A stretch of DNA of 64,000 nucleotides from Aminipila luticellarii. Lineage in GTDB: Bacteria; Bacillota; Clostridia; Peptostreptococcales; Anaerovoracaceae. The position numbers and the translations under genes are program-made. Positions within the stretch are counted from its first letter, which is position 1. The number at the start of each line of letters is the position of its first letter. Below, in pieces: positions 1 to 9,090 of this stretch. A model generated the notes under the pieces. The model made no database searches. It saw nothing but the letters and a program-made list of their open reading frames with translations, and was not told the DNA's origin. The DNA is taken from the NCBI RefSeq assembly GCF_004103735.1, contig NZ_CP035281.1, forward strand, positions 1,984,001 to 2,048,000, written 5' to 3'.

Positions 1-330
1 GTCGGTTTTCTGTACGGGTGTGCGATCCTCTCCGTCCGGTCTCAGGCAGGCAATACGCCCAAAGGTAACGGCCAGCTCCTTCGATCTGAAATATTCCAAT
101 AATTTAACATTGTTGGGAATAACTATGTCATCCAGTCGGTCATGGAACGGCAGCCATCTTTCCCATTCACCCATTTCTTTAAAGGTAATGGATTCGCCGA
201 TTTCCCTTGAAACAAATTCTTTCTGCATATCTACGATCAAGAGAGCCGTTTTTTTAGGATCAACTACGAGATCCGGCCATTCCGTCATGGTTTCATAATA
301 ATAAGATACATATTTAGGATTAGGTTTCAT
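1..330 (-). CDS. Isochorismatase-family cysteine hydrolase (N-terminal part, cut by window edge)
   Basis: An open reading frame starts at ATG 330 behind an AGGAGG-type ribosome binding site and runs without a stop off the left edge (110 codons visible). Around residues 28-37 it reads KTALLIVDMQ followed by a Phe. This is the signature of the isochorismatase/nicotinamidase-like hydrolase fold, and the Asp is the first residue of the Asp-Lys-Cys triad; the Lys and Cys would lie beyond the edge. The gene lies 45 bp downstream of an APC permease on the same strand, so the two are probably co-transcribed, with the permease importing the compound this hydrolase cleaves. Substrate cannot be told: ureas, carbamoyl compounds, nicotinamide and others are all handled by this family. 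Family call is good; function is open. Confidence 0.75.
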   Translation of the reverse strand, partial: MKPNPKYVSYYYETMTEWPDLVVDPKKTALLIVDMQKEFVSREIGESITFKEMGEWERWLPFHDRLDDIVIPNNVKLLEYFRSKELAVTFGRIACLRPDGEDRTPVQKTD

Positions 331-375
331 TTTTGTCCTCCTTATTTTGTTCCTTTTTCAATTTATTTTATTGGT

Positions 376-1722
376 TTATTCTTCATAGATTTTAGGCTTG
401 ATTTTAAAGCCTTTTGTTGAAACCGCGGCAAATATCAATCCAATTAGCAGCCAGCTGAATCCTACGATAAAGGATAGCTTGGACAGGTGCAGCCACAAAT
501 AGAAACAGATGATGAAGCCCAGTGCAGGTAAAATCAAATACTTGACCACATTTCTTTCTTTCTGACGGAAGAAGAAATAAACGATTACAGACAGATTGAC
601 GCACATAAAGCCAAACAATCCGCCGAAATTCATCAATTCACACACCAAGGTCAGATTTAAAAGCAGAGAGCCTGCGATACCGATCACACACATGATAAGA
701 ATATTTAATACAGGGGTCTGGAATTTTGGATGCAAATAGGTGAAGAACTTCTTTGGAAGGACTTCATCCCGTCCCATTCCGTACATCAGTCTCGCTGCGC
801 TGGACTGTCCTGCGATCCCGGCTGTAAAGGTAGATAAAATAACTGCAAAGGTATAAAGTCCGGACATGACCGTCCCCCCTGCCAGCTGAGCCACTTCAAA
901 CAAGGCTGTATCCGCACTGCCAAAGGTTGTATAATCCGGCCATACCAGCTGAGCTACATAGGCCTGTACCACAAATATAAGTCCTCCCGCAACGCAGGCA
1001 ATAATTGCAGCCCGCCCGATATCCTTTTTCGGGTGTACGGCTTCTTCCGCCATGGTGGTAATGGAATCAAATCCAAGAAAAGAAAAGCAGGCTAAAGCAC
1101 TGCCGGCAACCAGTACATTCACATTGGTCACACCCGGATTAAAAAAAGGTCTGGAGGAAATCAGGGTTCCCTCTCCTGCACCGCCGAGAACCGCTTTTGC
1201 GCATACGACGATGAACATCATGACGATCGCGCCCATTACAGCTACCAGTACCAAATTGGTCTTGGCTGCCATCTGCACGCCCACGCAGTTCACAACAGTT
1301 ACGACCCCCGCTATGATCAGCACCCATACGAAATAAGGGACCTCCGGTACTGCCGCATTGGCATAGAGGGCTCCCGTAATAAACACAATTAACGGTACGA
1401 GTACATAATCCAGATAAATTGCCCACCCCGCAAAGAATCCCAGATGATGGTTAATACCCTTTTGGGTATAAGAATAAGTGGATCCGGCCACAGGAAAAGC
1501 TCCGGCCATTCTGCCATAACTGGCGGCGGTAAAAAGCATGGCGACCATGGCTATCAAATAGGACATCGCCAGCGTACCTCCGGTCGTTGCGGATGCACTC
1601 CCATAAATATAGGCCGGTGCAATCGGCGTCATAAATGCAATTCCATAAATAGCCAGGTCTTTCAGTTTAAGCACCCGTTTAAGGTGCTGACCGGAATCTG
1701 CATTCGTTATCTGCTCACTCAT
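376..1722 (-). CDS. APC-superfamily amino acid/polyamine permease
   Basis: The 448-residue protein is almost entirely hydrophobic with about 12 membrane segments and begins KLKDLAIYGIAFMTPIAP, the helix-1 region typical of APC transporters. The middle carries FLGFDSITTMAEEAVHPKKDIGRA, the conserved APC motif of helix 6 and the loop after it (shown here only as a landmark). It resembles putrescine/amino-acid importers of the PuuP type, but the substrate is not fixed by sequence. Start ATG 1722 follows an AAGGAG site. A sigma-54 promoter lies about 65 bp upstream, and the NtrC-type regulator and sensor kinase are next door, so this permease and the downstream hydrolase are probably the two-component system's target. 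Confidence 0.85.
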   Translation of the reverse strand: MSEQITNADSGQHLKRVLKLKDLAIYGIAFMTPIAPAYIYGSASATTGGTLAMSYLIAMVAMLFTAASYGRMAGAFPVAGSTYSYTQKGINHHLGFFAGWAIYLDYVLVPLIVFITGALYANAAVPEVPYFVWVLIIAGVVTVVNCVGVQMAAKTNLVLVAVMGAIVMMFIVVCAKAVLGGAGEGTLISSRPFFNPGVTNVNVLVAGSALACFSFLGFDSITTMAEEAVHPKKDIGRAAIIACVAGGLIFVVQAYVAQLVWPDYTTFGSADTALFEVAQLAGGTVMSGLYTFAVILSTFTAGIAGQSSAARLMYGMGRDEVLPKKFFTYLHPKFQTPVLNILIMCVIGIAGSLLLNLTLVCELMNFGGLFGFMCVNLSVIVYFFFRQKERNVVKYLILPALGFIICFYLWLHLSKLSFIVGFSWLLIGLIFAAVSTKGFKIKPKIYEE

Positions 1723-1785
1723 GAAAATTCTCCTTTCTTCATAAAAAAATAAAAATAATAGTGAAAAAATTTACACCATAGTAAA

Positions 1786-1802
1786 TAGCAAGATTGATGC
1801 CA
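1786..1802 (-). promoter_or_regulatory. Sigma-54 (-24/-12) promoter of the permease operon
   Basis: Read on the minus strand the site is TGGCAT-N5-TTGCTA. This matches the sigma-54 consensus TGGCAC-N5-TTGCW with the invariant GG at -24 and GC at -12 correctly spaced. It points at the permease start about 64 bp downstream. An NtrC-family activator carrying the sigma-54 contact motif GAFTGA is encoded immediately upstream, which makes a chance match unlikely. Confidence 0.75.
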
Positions 1803-1855
1803 TATTCACTTCTCTTCATTTTTCTTACTTGAAAGGAGTTCAGCCCGCCTAAACC

Positions 1856-1885
1856 GCTACCTTTTTATACCCAACTGCTACCTTT
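1856..1885. promoter_or_regulatory. Paired direct repeat, likely upstream activator site
   Basis: The 9-mer GCTACCTTT occurs at 1856-1864 and again at 1877-1885, 21 bp apart (two helical turns). It lies 55-80 bp upstream of the sigma-54 promoter, where NtrC-type activators bind. That the adjacent response regulator binds here is inference from position and periodicity. Confidence 0.45.
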
Positions 1886-1901
1886 ACGTATCAGTTGCAT
1901 C

Positions 1902-3296
1902 TCATATCTGTTCTGTCTCCTGCTTGACAGCTGTCCTGTCTATCTCTAGATGCTTCATCTTGGCTTGCAGATTTTTTCTCGCGATTTCCAGCTCCTTCGC
2001 CGTTGCCGTTATGTTTCCGTTATTCTTTATCAGCGTTTCCGTAATAAACTGTTTTTCAAACTGCTCTCTTGCCATGCGAAGGTTCGTATTTTTTAAAGAT
2101 CCGTTTTCCTCTTCGTCCGTGCGAATCGGCTGTCTGATTTCTTTGGGAAGCATTGCTTCCTGAATATCCGCTCCACTGGAAAATACAATTAATCTTTCAG
2201 CCATATTTTTCAGCTCCCTCACGTTTCCCCGCCATGAATACGACAGCAGCACCCGCTTTGCCTGCCCGGTTATTTTGACCCGGCTCTTGCTCATTTCATT
2301 GGCATAATAATCCAGATAGTATTCCATCAGAGGGATAATATCGTCCTTCCTTTCCCTTAATGGCGTTGTTACCAACGGTACTACATTGATTCTAAAATAC
2401 AGATCCTCCCGGAAATGTCCCTTCTCAATCTCTTTCCGCAGGTCTTTATTCGTAGCACAAATCAGCCTGAAATCAACCTTTATCGTTTTCGTTCCGCCGA
2501 CCCGCTCAATTTCCTTTTCTTGCAGTACACGCAAAAGCTTGCTCTGAAGCGGATAAGGCATGTCCCCGATCTCATCCAGAAACAGGGTTCCTCCGGTGGC
2601 CATTTCAAAACGTCCTTTTTTAGTGGCTATCGCGCCCGTAAAAGCACCCTTTTCGTGACCAAATAATTCACTTTCCAATATATTTTTGGCCAAGGCCGAG
2701 CAATTCACCTTGATTAAAGGACCATCCCTGCGCTCACTGTTATAATGCAGTAAATTCGCAACAATCTCTTTTCCTGTACCGCTTTCTCCGGTAATAAGTA
2801 CGCTTGAATTAGTGGGTGCGATCTGGCTTATCTGATCTTTCAAGGAGTTCATGGCCTCCGAGCTGCCCACCACCTCCATATTTCGGGTCATATCGTTCAG
2901 CTGGGTGCGGAGCTTGACGTTTTCGTCATTCAGCTTCAAAAACTCTTCTGCCTTTTTGATGTTTAAAATCAGCTGATCGATTTCAAAGGGCTTTATCATA
3001 TAGGTATACGCACCGTTTTCCATAGATTCTACAGCCCCGGCAATGGAGCCCTCTCCTGTCAGCATCATGACCAGCTGTTCTGAATTTTTTTCCTTTATTT
3101 TTTTTAAAAGATCCACCCCATTCATTTCCGGCATCACCACATCCAGAATGACAATGTTAAAATTCTCCTTATCCAACAGCTCCATGGCTTCCCGTATGTT
3201 CGTCTTCGCCTGAACATAATATCCATTGCTTGCAATAATCCTTGAATAAATATTTAAAAAGCTTTTATCGTCGTCTATCATTAATATTTTATACAT
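1902..3296 (-). CDS. NtrC-family sigma-54-dependent response regulator
   Basis: The protein has 464 residues with the usual three parts. Residues 1-120 form a receiver domain with acidic pocket IDDD at 7-10 and phospho-acceptor Asp52 in ILDVVMPEMNG. The AAA+ domain has Walker A GESGTGKE, the sigma-54 contact loop GAFTGA and Walker B LFLDEIGD. The C-terminal Fis-type helix-turn-helix ends in ITATAKELEIARKNLQAKMKHL. It lies 10 bp downstream of its sensor kinase gene and faces the permease gene carrying a sigma-54 promoter, its most likely target. The architecture is complete with no missing key residue. The signal is unknown; a small nitrogen compound is a reasonable guess from the permease/hydrolase pair. 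Confidence 0.93.
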   Translation of the reverse strand: MYKILMIDDDKSFLNIYSRIIASNGYYVQAKTNIREAMELLDKENFNIVILDVVMPEMNGVDLLKKIKEKNSEQLVMMLTGEGSIAGAVESMENGAYTYMIKPFEIDQLILNIKKAEEFLKLNDENVKLRTQLNDMTRNMEVVGSSEAMNSLKDQISQIAPTNSSVLITGESGTGKEIVANLLHYNSERRDGPLIKVNCSALAKNILESELFGHEKGAFTGAIATKKGRFEMATGGTLFLDEIGDMPYPLQSKLLRVLQEKEIERVGGTKTIKVDFRLICATNKDLRKEIEKGHFREDLYFRINVVPLVTTPLRERKDDIIPLMEYYLDYYANEMSKSRVKITGQAKRVLLSYSWRGNVRELKNMAERLIVFSSGADIQEAMLPKEIRQPIRTDEEENGSLKNTNLRMAREQFEKQFITETLIKNNGNITATAKELEIARKNLQAKMKHLEIDRTAVKQETEQI

Positions 3297-3306
3297 ATAA
3301 ATCCCT

Positions 3307-5598
3307 TTATCCTTCTTTTACCTCTAAAGGCTTTGCCGGTAGAATAATTTCTACTTCCACACCGTCCAGCTTATTTTTCACCTTTATGCTCCCCTTATTC
3401 CTCATGATTTCTTTATAGACCAGCCACAGTCCAAGCCCGGTTCCTTTTTCCTTTGTGGTAAAAAAAGGTTCAAATATTTTACCAAGATTCTCTTCCGGAA
3501 TCCGGTCTCCCGTGTTCTTAAAACAAAGGCACGTCCTGTTGTCTCCGATATAGTACGCTGTAATGGTCAGGTTTCCGCCTTCTTCCATGGCTTCCATAGC
3601 GTTCGTGATGATGTTCAGGAAAATATTTTTAAAAGAGTCTCCGTTGCCAAAAATCGTAACGGGATCTTCCTCTATATTTATATCGACGTTAATTCCTTTT
3701 CTTACGCACTCCTGCCTTACCAGCATATAGATCTGATCGATCAGCTTTCTGCTGTTGTGCACCTGGCTTTCTCCCCAGGAGGATTTAGAAAACTCCAGCA
3801 TATTATATACAATTCTTTCGGCTCTGGTAATATTGGCATCGATTTCACAGATCACTTCTGCCTGCTCTTCTCCCTTTATGCCGTTTTTCAATAAAAAAGA
3901 AGCACCCTTTATCACAGAAAGCGGCGTCTTTAATTCATGGGTAACGCCGGCTACCATCTGTCCGATTACCGCCATTTTTTCCGTCTGGAAAAGTTCTTTC
4001 TCCATAATTTTTTCATTGGTCACACTTTTTTCAAACACCACGACTGCTTTCAGCTGATCCCACTCATCCAGGACAGGATAGCTGGCTACCTGAAAAATAT
4101 CTCGGTTACATACCACTTCCGCCTTATGTTGATAAAGATGCTCTATGGTTTCCGCTACCGGACAATTTTTACAAGGCACTTCCAGACCTCTGACCGACTT
4201 ATAGCAAGGCTCGTTCCCCGGTTGTTCCACCCTTTCCTTGTTAATTTTCTTAATCTGATAGTCCCGATCCAGAATCATCATGGTATCATCTATACTATTA
4301 AAAACAGATTCCAATTGATTTTTACTGTAAATCAATTCCCCCGTATATTCGCTGATTTTTTCACTCATATGGTTAAAGGCTTCGGCAAGCATACCGATTT
4401 CATCTTCCGTGTTTACAGGCAGCGGAACCAGATTTCCTTCATCCATTTTTTTAACATCCTCCGTCAGCTGTAAGATAGGCGCACTAATGCGCCTGGATAA
4501 AACGGACCCAAGGACGATCATCAGCAGAAACAGAATCAATATGGCGGCCCATACACCGATGGTCAAATATTCTCTGCCCACGGAATATTCCTCCTTGTCG
4601 ATCTCAATACCGATGATCCAGTCTATCGTATCCAGCTTTTCAAAGACAACAGCCTTTTTCCTTCCATCCTCCGTAAAGTTTATCAGTCCGGAAGGGTTTT
4701 TCTGCATTTCTTTCAAAATATGAGTCCTTACAGGACTTTTCTTATAGTTCTCCGCATACTTTGTCTGAAAGGTCGCTCCCATTTTGCCTTTAATGTCCTG
4801 CATGTCCGGATGATAAATAACACCGCCGTTTTCGTCTATAACAAAAGCAAATCCGCTGTCTCCTATGCGAAAATCCACAATAGACTGAACCAGCTTATTG
4901 AGGATAACATCGGCACATACCACTCCGCCTGTTGTCCCGTCATTTTTATAATACGACTGGGAACAGGTTACGATCCATCCATTTCCGCCGTAATCATAAT
5001 AGGGCTTTGTCCAACCCGCACCGGAGCCTTTCGGTTTTTGATTTGCAATGGTGTAGAACGGATCAATCCGCTGGTCGTGATCCGGTGCAAAAATAGCGTT
5101 ATCCAGATAGGGGTAGACCCGCATGAACCCCCTGCTTGTAACGATATACACATAAGCCAATTCTTCATTATTATTCACCATGCTCTTCATAGCCGGCACA
5201 ACGGCTTCCGTCTGCATAATTTCTCTGGCAATATCCCGATCCAACGCTATGTTGTTTGGAAGATACGTACTCGTTTTCTTTCCCGGTGCCTCAAGAACAT
5301 TTTTTTCATTTCTTTTATAGTCTTTGGAGAGCTTGGACGGATCTACCTCATACGCTTCTGTGGACTGCGCCCACTGAGCGAGATTATACACATCTCCCTC
5401 CACTTTTTGCAGATCTTTTTTCATCGTCTGCACCTTCTCAGAAATGACCATATTCAAACTGTCTTCCAGCCTTTCTCCCTCAAAAGACTGTACGGTATGA
5501 ATCAGAATAGCCGTAAAAATAGCAAAAGGTATGATACTAATAATCAATACGGTTAAAATTGTTCTTTTTACAAAGGAATTTTTCATGTGCTTGTCCAT
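3307..5598 (-). CDS. Membrane sensor histidine kinase (extracytoplasmic Cache, HAMP, PAS, HisKA/HATPase)
   Basis: The 763-residue protein has an N-terminal membrane helix and a large outer segment (about residues 35-340) with PAS-fold/dCache character, including GDSGFAFVIDENGGVIYHPD. A second membrane helix near 350-370 and a HAMP segment follow. The PAS region contains a Cys cluster CYKSVRGLEVPCKNCP, which may bind a metal or sense redox. The kinase core has H-box GVTHELKTPLSVIKGA and an ATP-binding lid GTGLGLWLVYKEI. It pairs with the adjacent NtrC-type regulator. dCache domains usually bind amino acids or other small ligands directly, which fits control of the nearby permease. Start is either ATG 5598 or the Met four codons later; no site clearly decides. 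Confidence 0.9.
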   Translation of the reverse strand: MDKHMKNSFVKRTILTVLIISIIPFAIFTAILIHTVQSFEGERLEDSLNMVISEKVQTMKKDLQKVEGDVYNLAQWAQSTEAYEVDPSKLSKDYKRNEKNVLEAPGKKTSTYLPNNIALDRDIAREIMQTEAVVPAMKSMVNNNEELAYVYIVTSRGFMRVYPYLDNAIFAPDHDQRIDPFYTIANQKPKGSGAGWTKPYYDYGGNGWIVTCSQSYYKNDGTTGGVVCADVILNKLVQSIVDFRIGDSGFAFVIDENGGVIYHPDMQDIKGKMGATFQTKYAENYKKSPVRTHILKEMQKNPSGLINFTEDGRKKAVVFEKLDTIDWIIGIEIDKEEYSVGREYLTIGVWAAILILFLLMIVLGSVLSRRISAPILQLTEDVKKMDEGNLVPLPVNTEDEIGMLAEAFNHMSEKISEYTGELIYSKNQLESVFNSIDDTMMILDRDYQIKKINKERVEQPGNEPCYKSVRGLEVPCKNCPVAETIEHLYQHKAEVVCNRDIFQVASYPVLDEWDQLKAVVVFEKSVTNEKIMEKELFQTEKMAVIGQMVAGVTHELKTPLSVIKGASFLLKNGIKGEEQAEVICEIDANITRAERIVYNMLEFSKSSWGESQVHNSRKLIDQIYMLVRQECVRKGINVDINIEEDPVTIFGNGDSFKNIFLNIITNAMEAMEEGGNLTITAYYIGDNRTCLCFKNTGDRIPEENLGKIFEPFFTTKEKGTGLGLWLVYKEIMRNKGSIKVKNKLDGVEVEIILPAKPLEVKEG

Positions 5599-5618
5599 TC
5601 TCTGTTTCTATGATTATC

Positions 5619-6932
5619 TCAGTGTAATAGTGATTGCAGCTTTCTCAGCTGTCGGTTCAATTTATTTAGATCATCAATTCTTCTCGCCACGGTAATCGTA
5701 TTTTTTTCTCGATATAAAAGAATCAGATTTAATGTATGATCCAATTCATCGCAAAGCTGTTTTGTCCGGCTTAAAAATTTATTTTTTAAATTTTCTATAC
5801 TGTCCTGCGAATTGTCAAATCTATAATTCTCTGTTATATTCAGTTCTGTCAATTCATAATGATATTCCATTCCAAACAGCTCCGAAACAGAGGCGGACAG
5901 CTCCTTTCGCATCTGGTTCAATTCCAGCTCCAGACGATTGGAGATTTCAAAATATTTATCGTTATTCTCCTCCTGATCCAGCTCCGCCGCAATTTTTTGA
6001 CTTTTGCATTTCAGCTCCGACAGGAATTGTTTCATTTGTTCAAAGCAGCTGTCCAGCCTTCCGATAGGCATCTTTAATGCGTTCCAATAGAGATCCAGCC
6101 TCGACATAGCGGATTGCAGGATATCTTTCAGCTTCATCTCCACGGAATCCTCCAAAATTTCTTTTACGGACGTTTTGCAATCCGTTTGAATCCTGCTTTT
6201 CAACTCCTCCAATCCATTTCCGTATTTGGCGCTTACCGGAAAGAGCTGGATGTTTTCCACCTCCATTAAGCTGCAAAGCAGCTTACGGCAATACTCCAGA
6301 TATGCCGTAAGTTCTTCCGCTTCTACATAATCGATTTTATTTACCGCAAAATAAAATTTAGCCGCGTACTCCTTGGCATTACTCAGGAAATCAATTTCGA
6401 TCTGATTGATCGGGCTGTCCACCGAAAGCATGAAAATCACGGCATCGCTTTCCTTTACAAAGGCGTAGGCTGCATCCGAATTGTGCTTATGCGCCGAGCC
6501 TACTCCCGGTGTATCCACAAAGGTCAGACCGTTTTTCAAAAAAGAGACCGGCGTATGCAAGGTCACAGAGGACACACAAAGCTTGTTTCCCGGATTTTCC
6601 TGCTCATTGATATATTCCGAAAGTTCTTCAAACCCAATAGGCTTCACTACACCATTGTCAAAATGTACAGCCGCCGACCGGTCTCCGTACTGTATTCTGG
6701 TCACCACAGAGGTAACGGGAATAATTCCCACAGGTAAGAGCTTTTCTTCTAAAATTGCGTTTACAAGGGTGCTCTTTCCTCTTTTGAACTGACCTATTAC
6801 GGAAACAGTTATGTCCTGCGATTCCAGCTTATGGCGAAGTCCCTTTACCCGCAGCCGTTCTTCCCGGCATATTTCGGAGGTGCTCAATAATTCTTCCGCC
6901 TGCTTTGCTATATCGATAATTGAATTGCTCAT
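5619..6932 (-). CDS. Dynamin-family GTPase
   Basis: The G domain shows P-loop GQFKRGKST (about residues 42-50), G3 FVDTPGVGS and G4 NKID, in the order of bacterial dynamin-like proteins. The remaining half is largely helical with alternating hydrophobic/charged residues, as expected for a stalk. The Met at 6932 was chosen because GGGAG lies 9 bp before it; an upstream in-frame Met 11 codons earlier has no such site. Bacterial dynamins remodel or repair membranes. At about 437 residues this is shorter than tandem-domain relatives such as DynA. No obvious operon partner exists: the sensor kinase ends 20 bp upstream on the genome map but is functionally unrelated. Confidence 0.85.
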   Translation of the reverse strand: MSNSIIDIAKQAEELLSTSEICREERLRVKGLRHKLESQDITVSVIGQFKRGKSTLVNAILEEKLLPVGIIPVTSVVTRIQYGDRSAAVHFDNGVVKPIGFEELSEYINEQENPGNKLCVSSVTLHTPVSFLKNGLTFVDTPGVGSAHKHNSDAAYAFVKESDAVIFMLSVDSPINQIEIDFLSNAKEYAAKFYFAVNKIDYVEAEELTAYLEYCRKLLCSLMEVENIQLFPVSAKYGNGLEELKSRIQTDCKTSVKEILEDSVEMKLKDILQSAMSRLDLYWNALKMPIGRLDSCFEQMKQFLSELKCKSQKIAAELDQEENNDKYFEISNRLELELNQMRKELSASVSELFGMEYHYELTELNITENYRFDNSQDSIENLKNKFLSRTKQLCDELDHTLNLILLYREKNTITVARRIDDLNKLNRQLRKLQSLLH

Positions 6933-7045
6933 ATTTTTAATCTCCCATATCATACTTATTTTCATTTGTTATTGTACCACAAATCCCCCTCGGATGCATC
7001 TCTGCTGCCACATGGGGCAGATTCTCATCTAAGGGGGATCTTTTT

Positions 7046-7522
7046 TTACCTTTTTGTATCTTTTATTTTGGCCTTTTCAATAATTTCATATGTTTTTTCA
7101 AGACCTTCAATCGCAATATCCAAATCTTCAATGGATGCGTCTTTTATCAGATCTGTCAGAAAGGATCTTCTGATCTCCATCAGGTCATATCTCTCAGAGA
7201 AATCAGAGGACAGGAACAGCTTCACGCTCCTGCGGTCTTCTGAAGGGATTTCCCGCACCACATCTCCCTGACATACCAGACGATCCACTATGCCGGATAC
7301 GGTGCTCTTGGACAAGCGCAATTTTTCACTTAATTCTTGAAGGCTGATTCCCGGATCTTGCTCAAGAATCAAAACCAAAAACAACTGTGGACCGGTAAAC
7401 CCATACTGCTTTGCCTTTTCAAAAGAATAGTCATTCAGCTCCTTTTTAGCGGTCTTCAAAAGCCGAACCATCTTTTCCCCATAATTGAACCTTACCTTCT
7501 CTGAGTTTTTGCTTGTTTCCAT
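7046..7522 (-). CDS. MarR-family repressor of the efflux operon
   Basis: The 158-residue protein has the MarR winged helix: FTGPQLFLVLILEQDPGISLQEL leads into helix pair LRLSKSTVSGIVDRL and a wing with EDRRSVKLFLS. It is the last gene of a same-strand operon with two membrane-fusion proteins and a DHA2 pump. A perfect 16-bp palindrome sits in the promoter of that operon. The likely circuit is self-repression of the operon, relieved by a pump substrate. Confidence 0.9.
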   Translation of the reverse strand: METSKNSEKVRFNYGEKMVRLLKTAKKELNDYSFEKAKQYGFTGPQLFLVLILEQDPGISLQELSEKLRLSKSTVSGIVDRLVCQGDVVREIPSEDRRSVKLFLSSDFSERYDLMEIRRSFLTDLIKDASIEDLDIAIEGLEKTYEIIEKAKIKDTKR

Positions 7523-7538
7523 GATGCCCTCCTGACAC

Positions 7539-9077
7539 CTACGCTTTATAGATCTCTTTCTGTTTTCTGGCCTTCATCATAAAAGCCAGAAAGATCGTTA
7601 TTAATATGGCTATTACTGTAAATGCAATCGTATAGTTAACAGCATCCAAATACGCCTGTTTTTGCAATAAGCCTGCAATAGACGACATGGCCGATGCCTG
7701 AGCATCCGCACTGGACATTCCCGATGTCATGTAAAGTCCCTGCATTTGTTTTATTGTATCAGCAACAGCTTGATTTGACAAGGTCATATCCTCTGATAAC
7801 CTGGCATAGTTATTATTTGTTGCTGTGGTCATAAGGGTTGCCACAATCGTTACACTGATGGAACTGAATATGTTCTTGACCGTATTGGTAAGAGCAGAAG
7901 CCCTGCCCGTCAAATGCAGCGGAACAGCATTCATGCCCACCGTATTGATCGGCATCATGGCCAGTCCCAATCCGAAGCCTCGAATAAAGGAAACGAGCAT
8001 GATGGTGGAATTGGCCGTATCCGCACTTAAATAAGTCAGGTGATACGATCCCCACAATAGTATGAACAATCCCGGTATGGATACGACCTTTGCCCCGAAC
8101 TTATCAAACAAAGCTCCGCTTATAGGCATTGTTATGGCTGCCGAAAGAGCTGACGGTAGCATGATAAGACCGCTCTGCATGGCTGACAGGCCCTTTGCAT
8201 TTTGCAGATATAACGGAAGAATATAACTTCCCCCCATTAAAGCCAGTACCAGAACACAGCTGATGATCTGGCTCAGGGCATAATCGTACAGCTTAAAAAT
8301 TCTTAAATCCAGCAGCGGATTGGTATGGGTCAGTTCATTCACCACAAATAAAATCAAGCTAAAGATACCAATCGTCAGCAAAATCGGATAATGGGCCTCC
8401 TGCCAATTAATGGTGGACCATTTTCCAAGCACATATAACGTGCATACAATACCCATTACCGAAGTAACAAATCCTATCATATCAAAATTTCCCTCAAAAG
8501 GCTTTTTCTCTGTCTCTTTCAGCAGAAAGGCTGCAAAAATAACACCAAAAATCCCAATGGGAACATTAATATAAAAAAGAAGCCGCCAGTCCAAGTGGGA
8601 AAGGATGTATCCGCCCAAGGTAGGCCCCAAAGCCGGAGCCGCCAAAGCCGCTACTCCCCATAGCCCCAGTGCTCTTCCCCGTTCCTCAACGGGGAAAATA
8701 GCATAAACGATAGACATGCCCACCGGACTCATCAATCCGCCGCCTATGGCCTGCACCACACGGAACATGACCATTGCACTAAGGCTCCAGGACATGCCGG
8801 ACAGGGCTGAGCCCAGCGTAAACATAGAAAGAGCAATCATATACAGCTTCTTGATTCCAATGGTATCGCTTAAGAATCCGGTCAGGGGAACCACAGCTCC
8901 CATAGCCAGCGTATATGCCGTAACCACCCAGGTGATCCCGGATAAGGTCACACCAAAGACGGACATCATTTTAGGCAGAGCCAGATTAATCAGGCTGCTG
9001 CTCAAAACACTCATGAACGTTCCGATCAAGACGACAAACAATGCCAGCCATTTATAAGCATTATCATGTTTTTTCAC
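7539..9077 (-). CDS. DHA2-family (14-TM) drug:proton antiporter, EmrB/QacA type
   Basis: The 512-residue, highly hydrophobic protein carries the MFS loop motif GFLSDTIGIKKLYM (motif A) and the antiporter-type segment GVAALAAPALGPTLGGYI (motif C), and it has the length of the 14-helix DHA2 group. It ends in TAG, with the MarR start 17 bp later. It works with the two upstream adaptor proteins to export toxic organic molecules; in a monoderm the adaptors probably shape substrate capture or act in the wall zone. Substrate unknown. Confidence 0.92.
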   Translation of the reverse strand: MKKHDNAYKWLALFVVLIGTFMSVLSSSLINLALPKMMSVFGVTLSGITWVVTAYTLAMGAVVPLTGFLSDTIGIKKLYMIALSMFTLGSALSGMSWSLSAMVMFRVVQAIGGGLMSPVGMSIVYAIFPVEERGRALGLWGVAALAAPALGPTLGGYILSHLDWRLLFYINVPIGIFGVIFAAFLLKETEKKPFEGNFDMIGFVTSVMGIVCTLYVLGKWSTINWQEAHYPILLTIGIFSLILFVVNELTHTNPLLDLRIFKLYDYALSQIISCVLVLALMGGSYILPLYLQNAKGLSAMQSGLIMLPSALSAAITMPISGALFDKFGAKVVSIPGLFILLWGSYHLTYLSADTANSTIMLVSFIRGFGLGLAMMPINTVGMNAVPLHLTGRASALTNTVKNIFSSISVTIVATLMTTATNNNYARLSEDMTLSNQAVADTIKQMQGLYMTSGMSSADAQASAMSSIAGLLQKQAYLDAVNYTIAFTVIAILITIFLAFMMKARKQKEIYKA

Positions 9078-9090
9078 TTAAAACCACCTC

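Noticed and set aside
4720-5556. A long plus-strand frame of 278 codons opposite the sensor kinase
   Set aside because: It is antisense to a clear kinase gene, lacks a ribosome site and has no protein family character.
7539-7541. Other amber stops as hidden pyrrolysine codons (DHA2, MFS, BMC-H, mntH, AraC-GH39)
   Set aside because: Proteins before these stops are already full length and sequence after them is non-coding, a terminator or a ribosome binding site.
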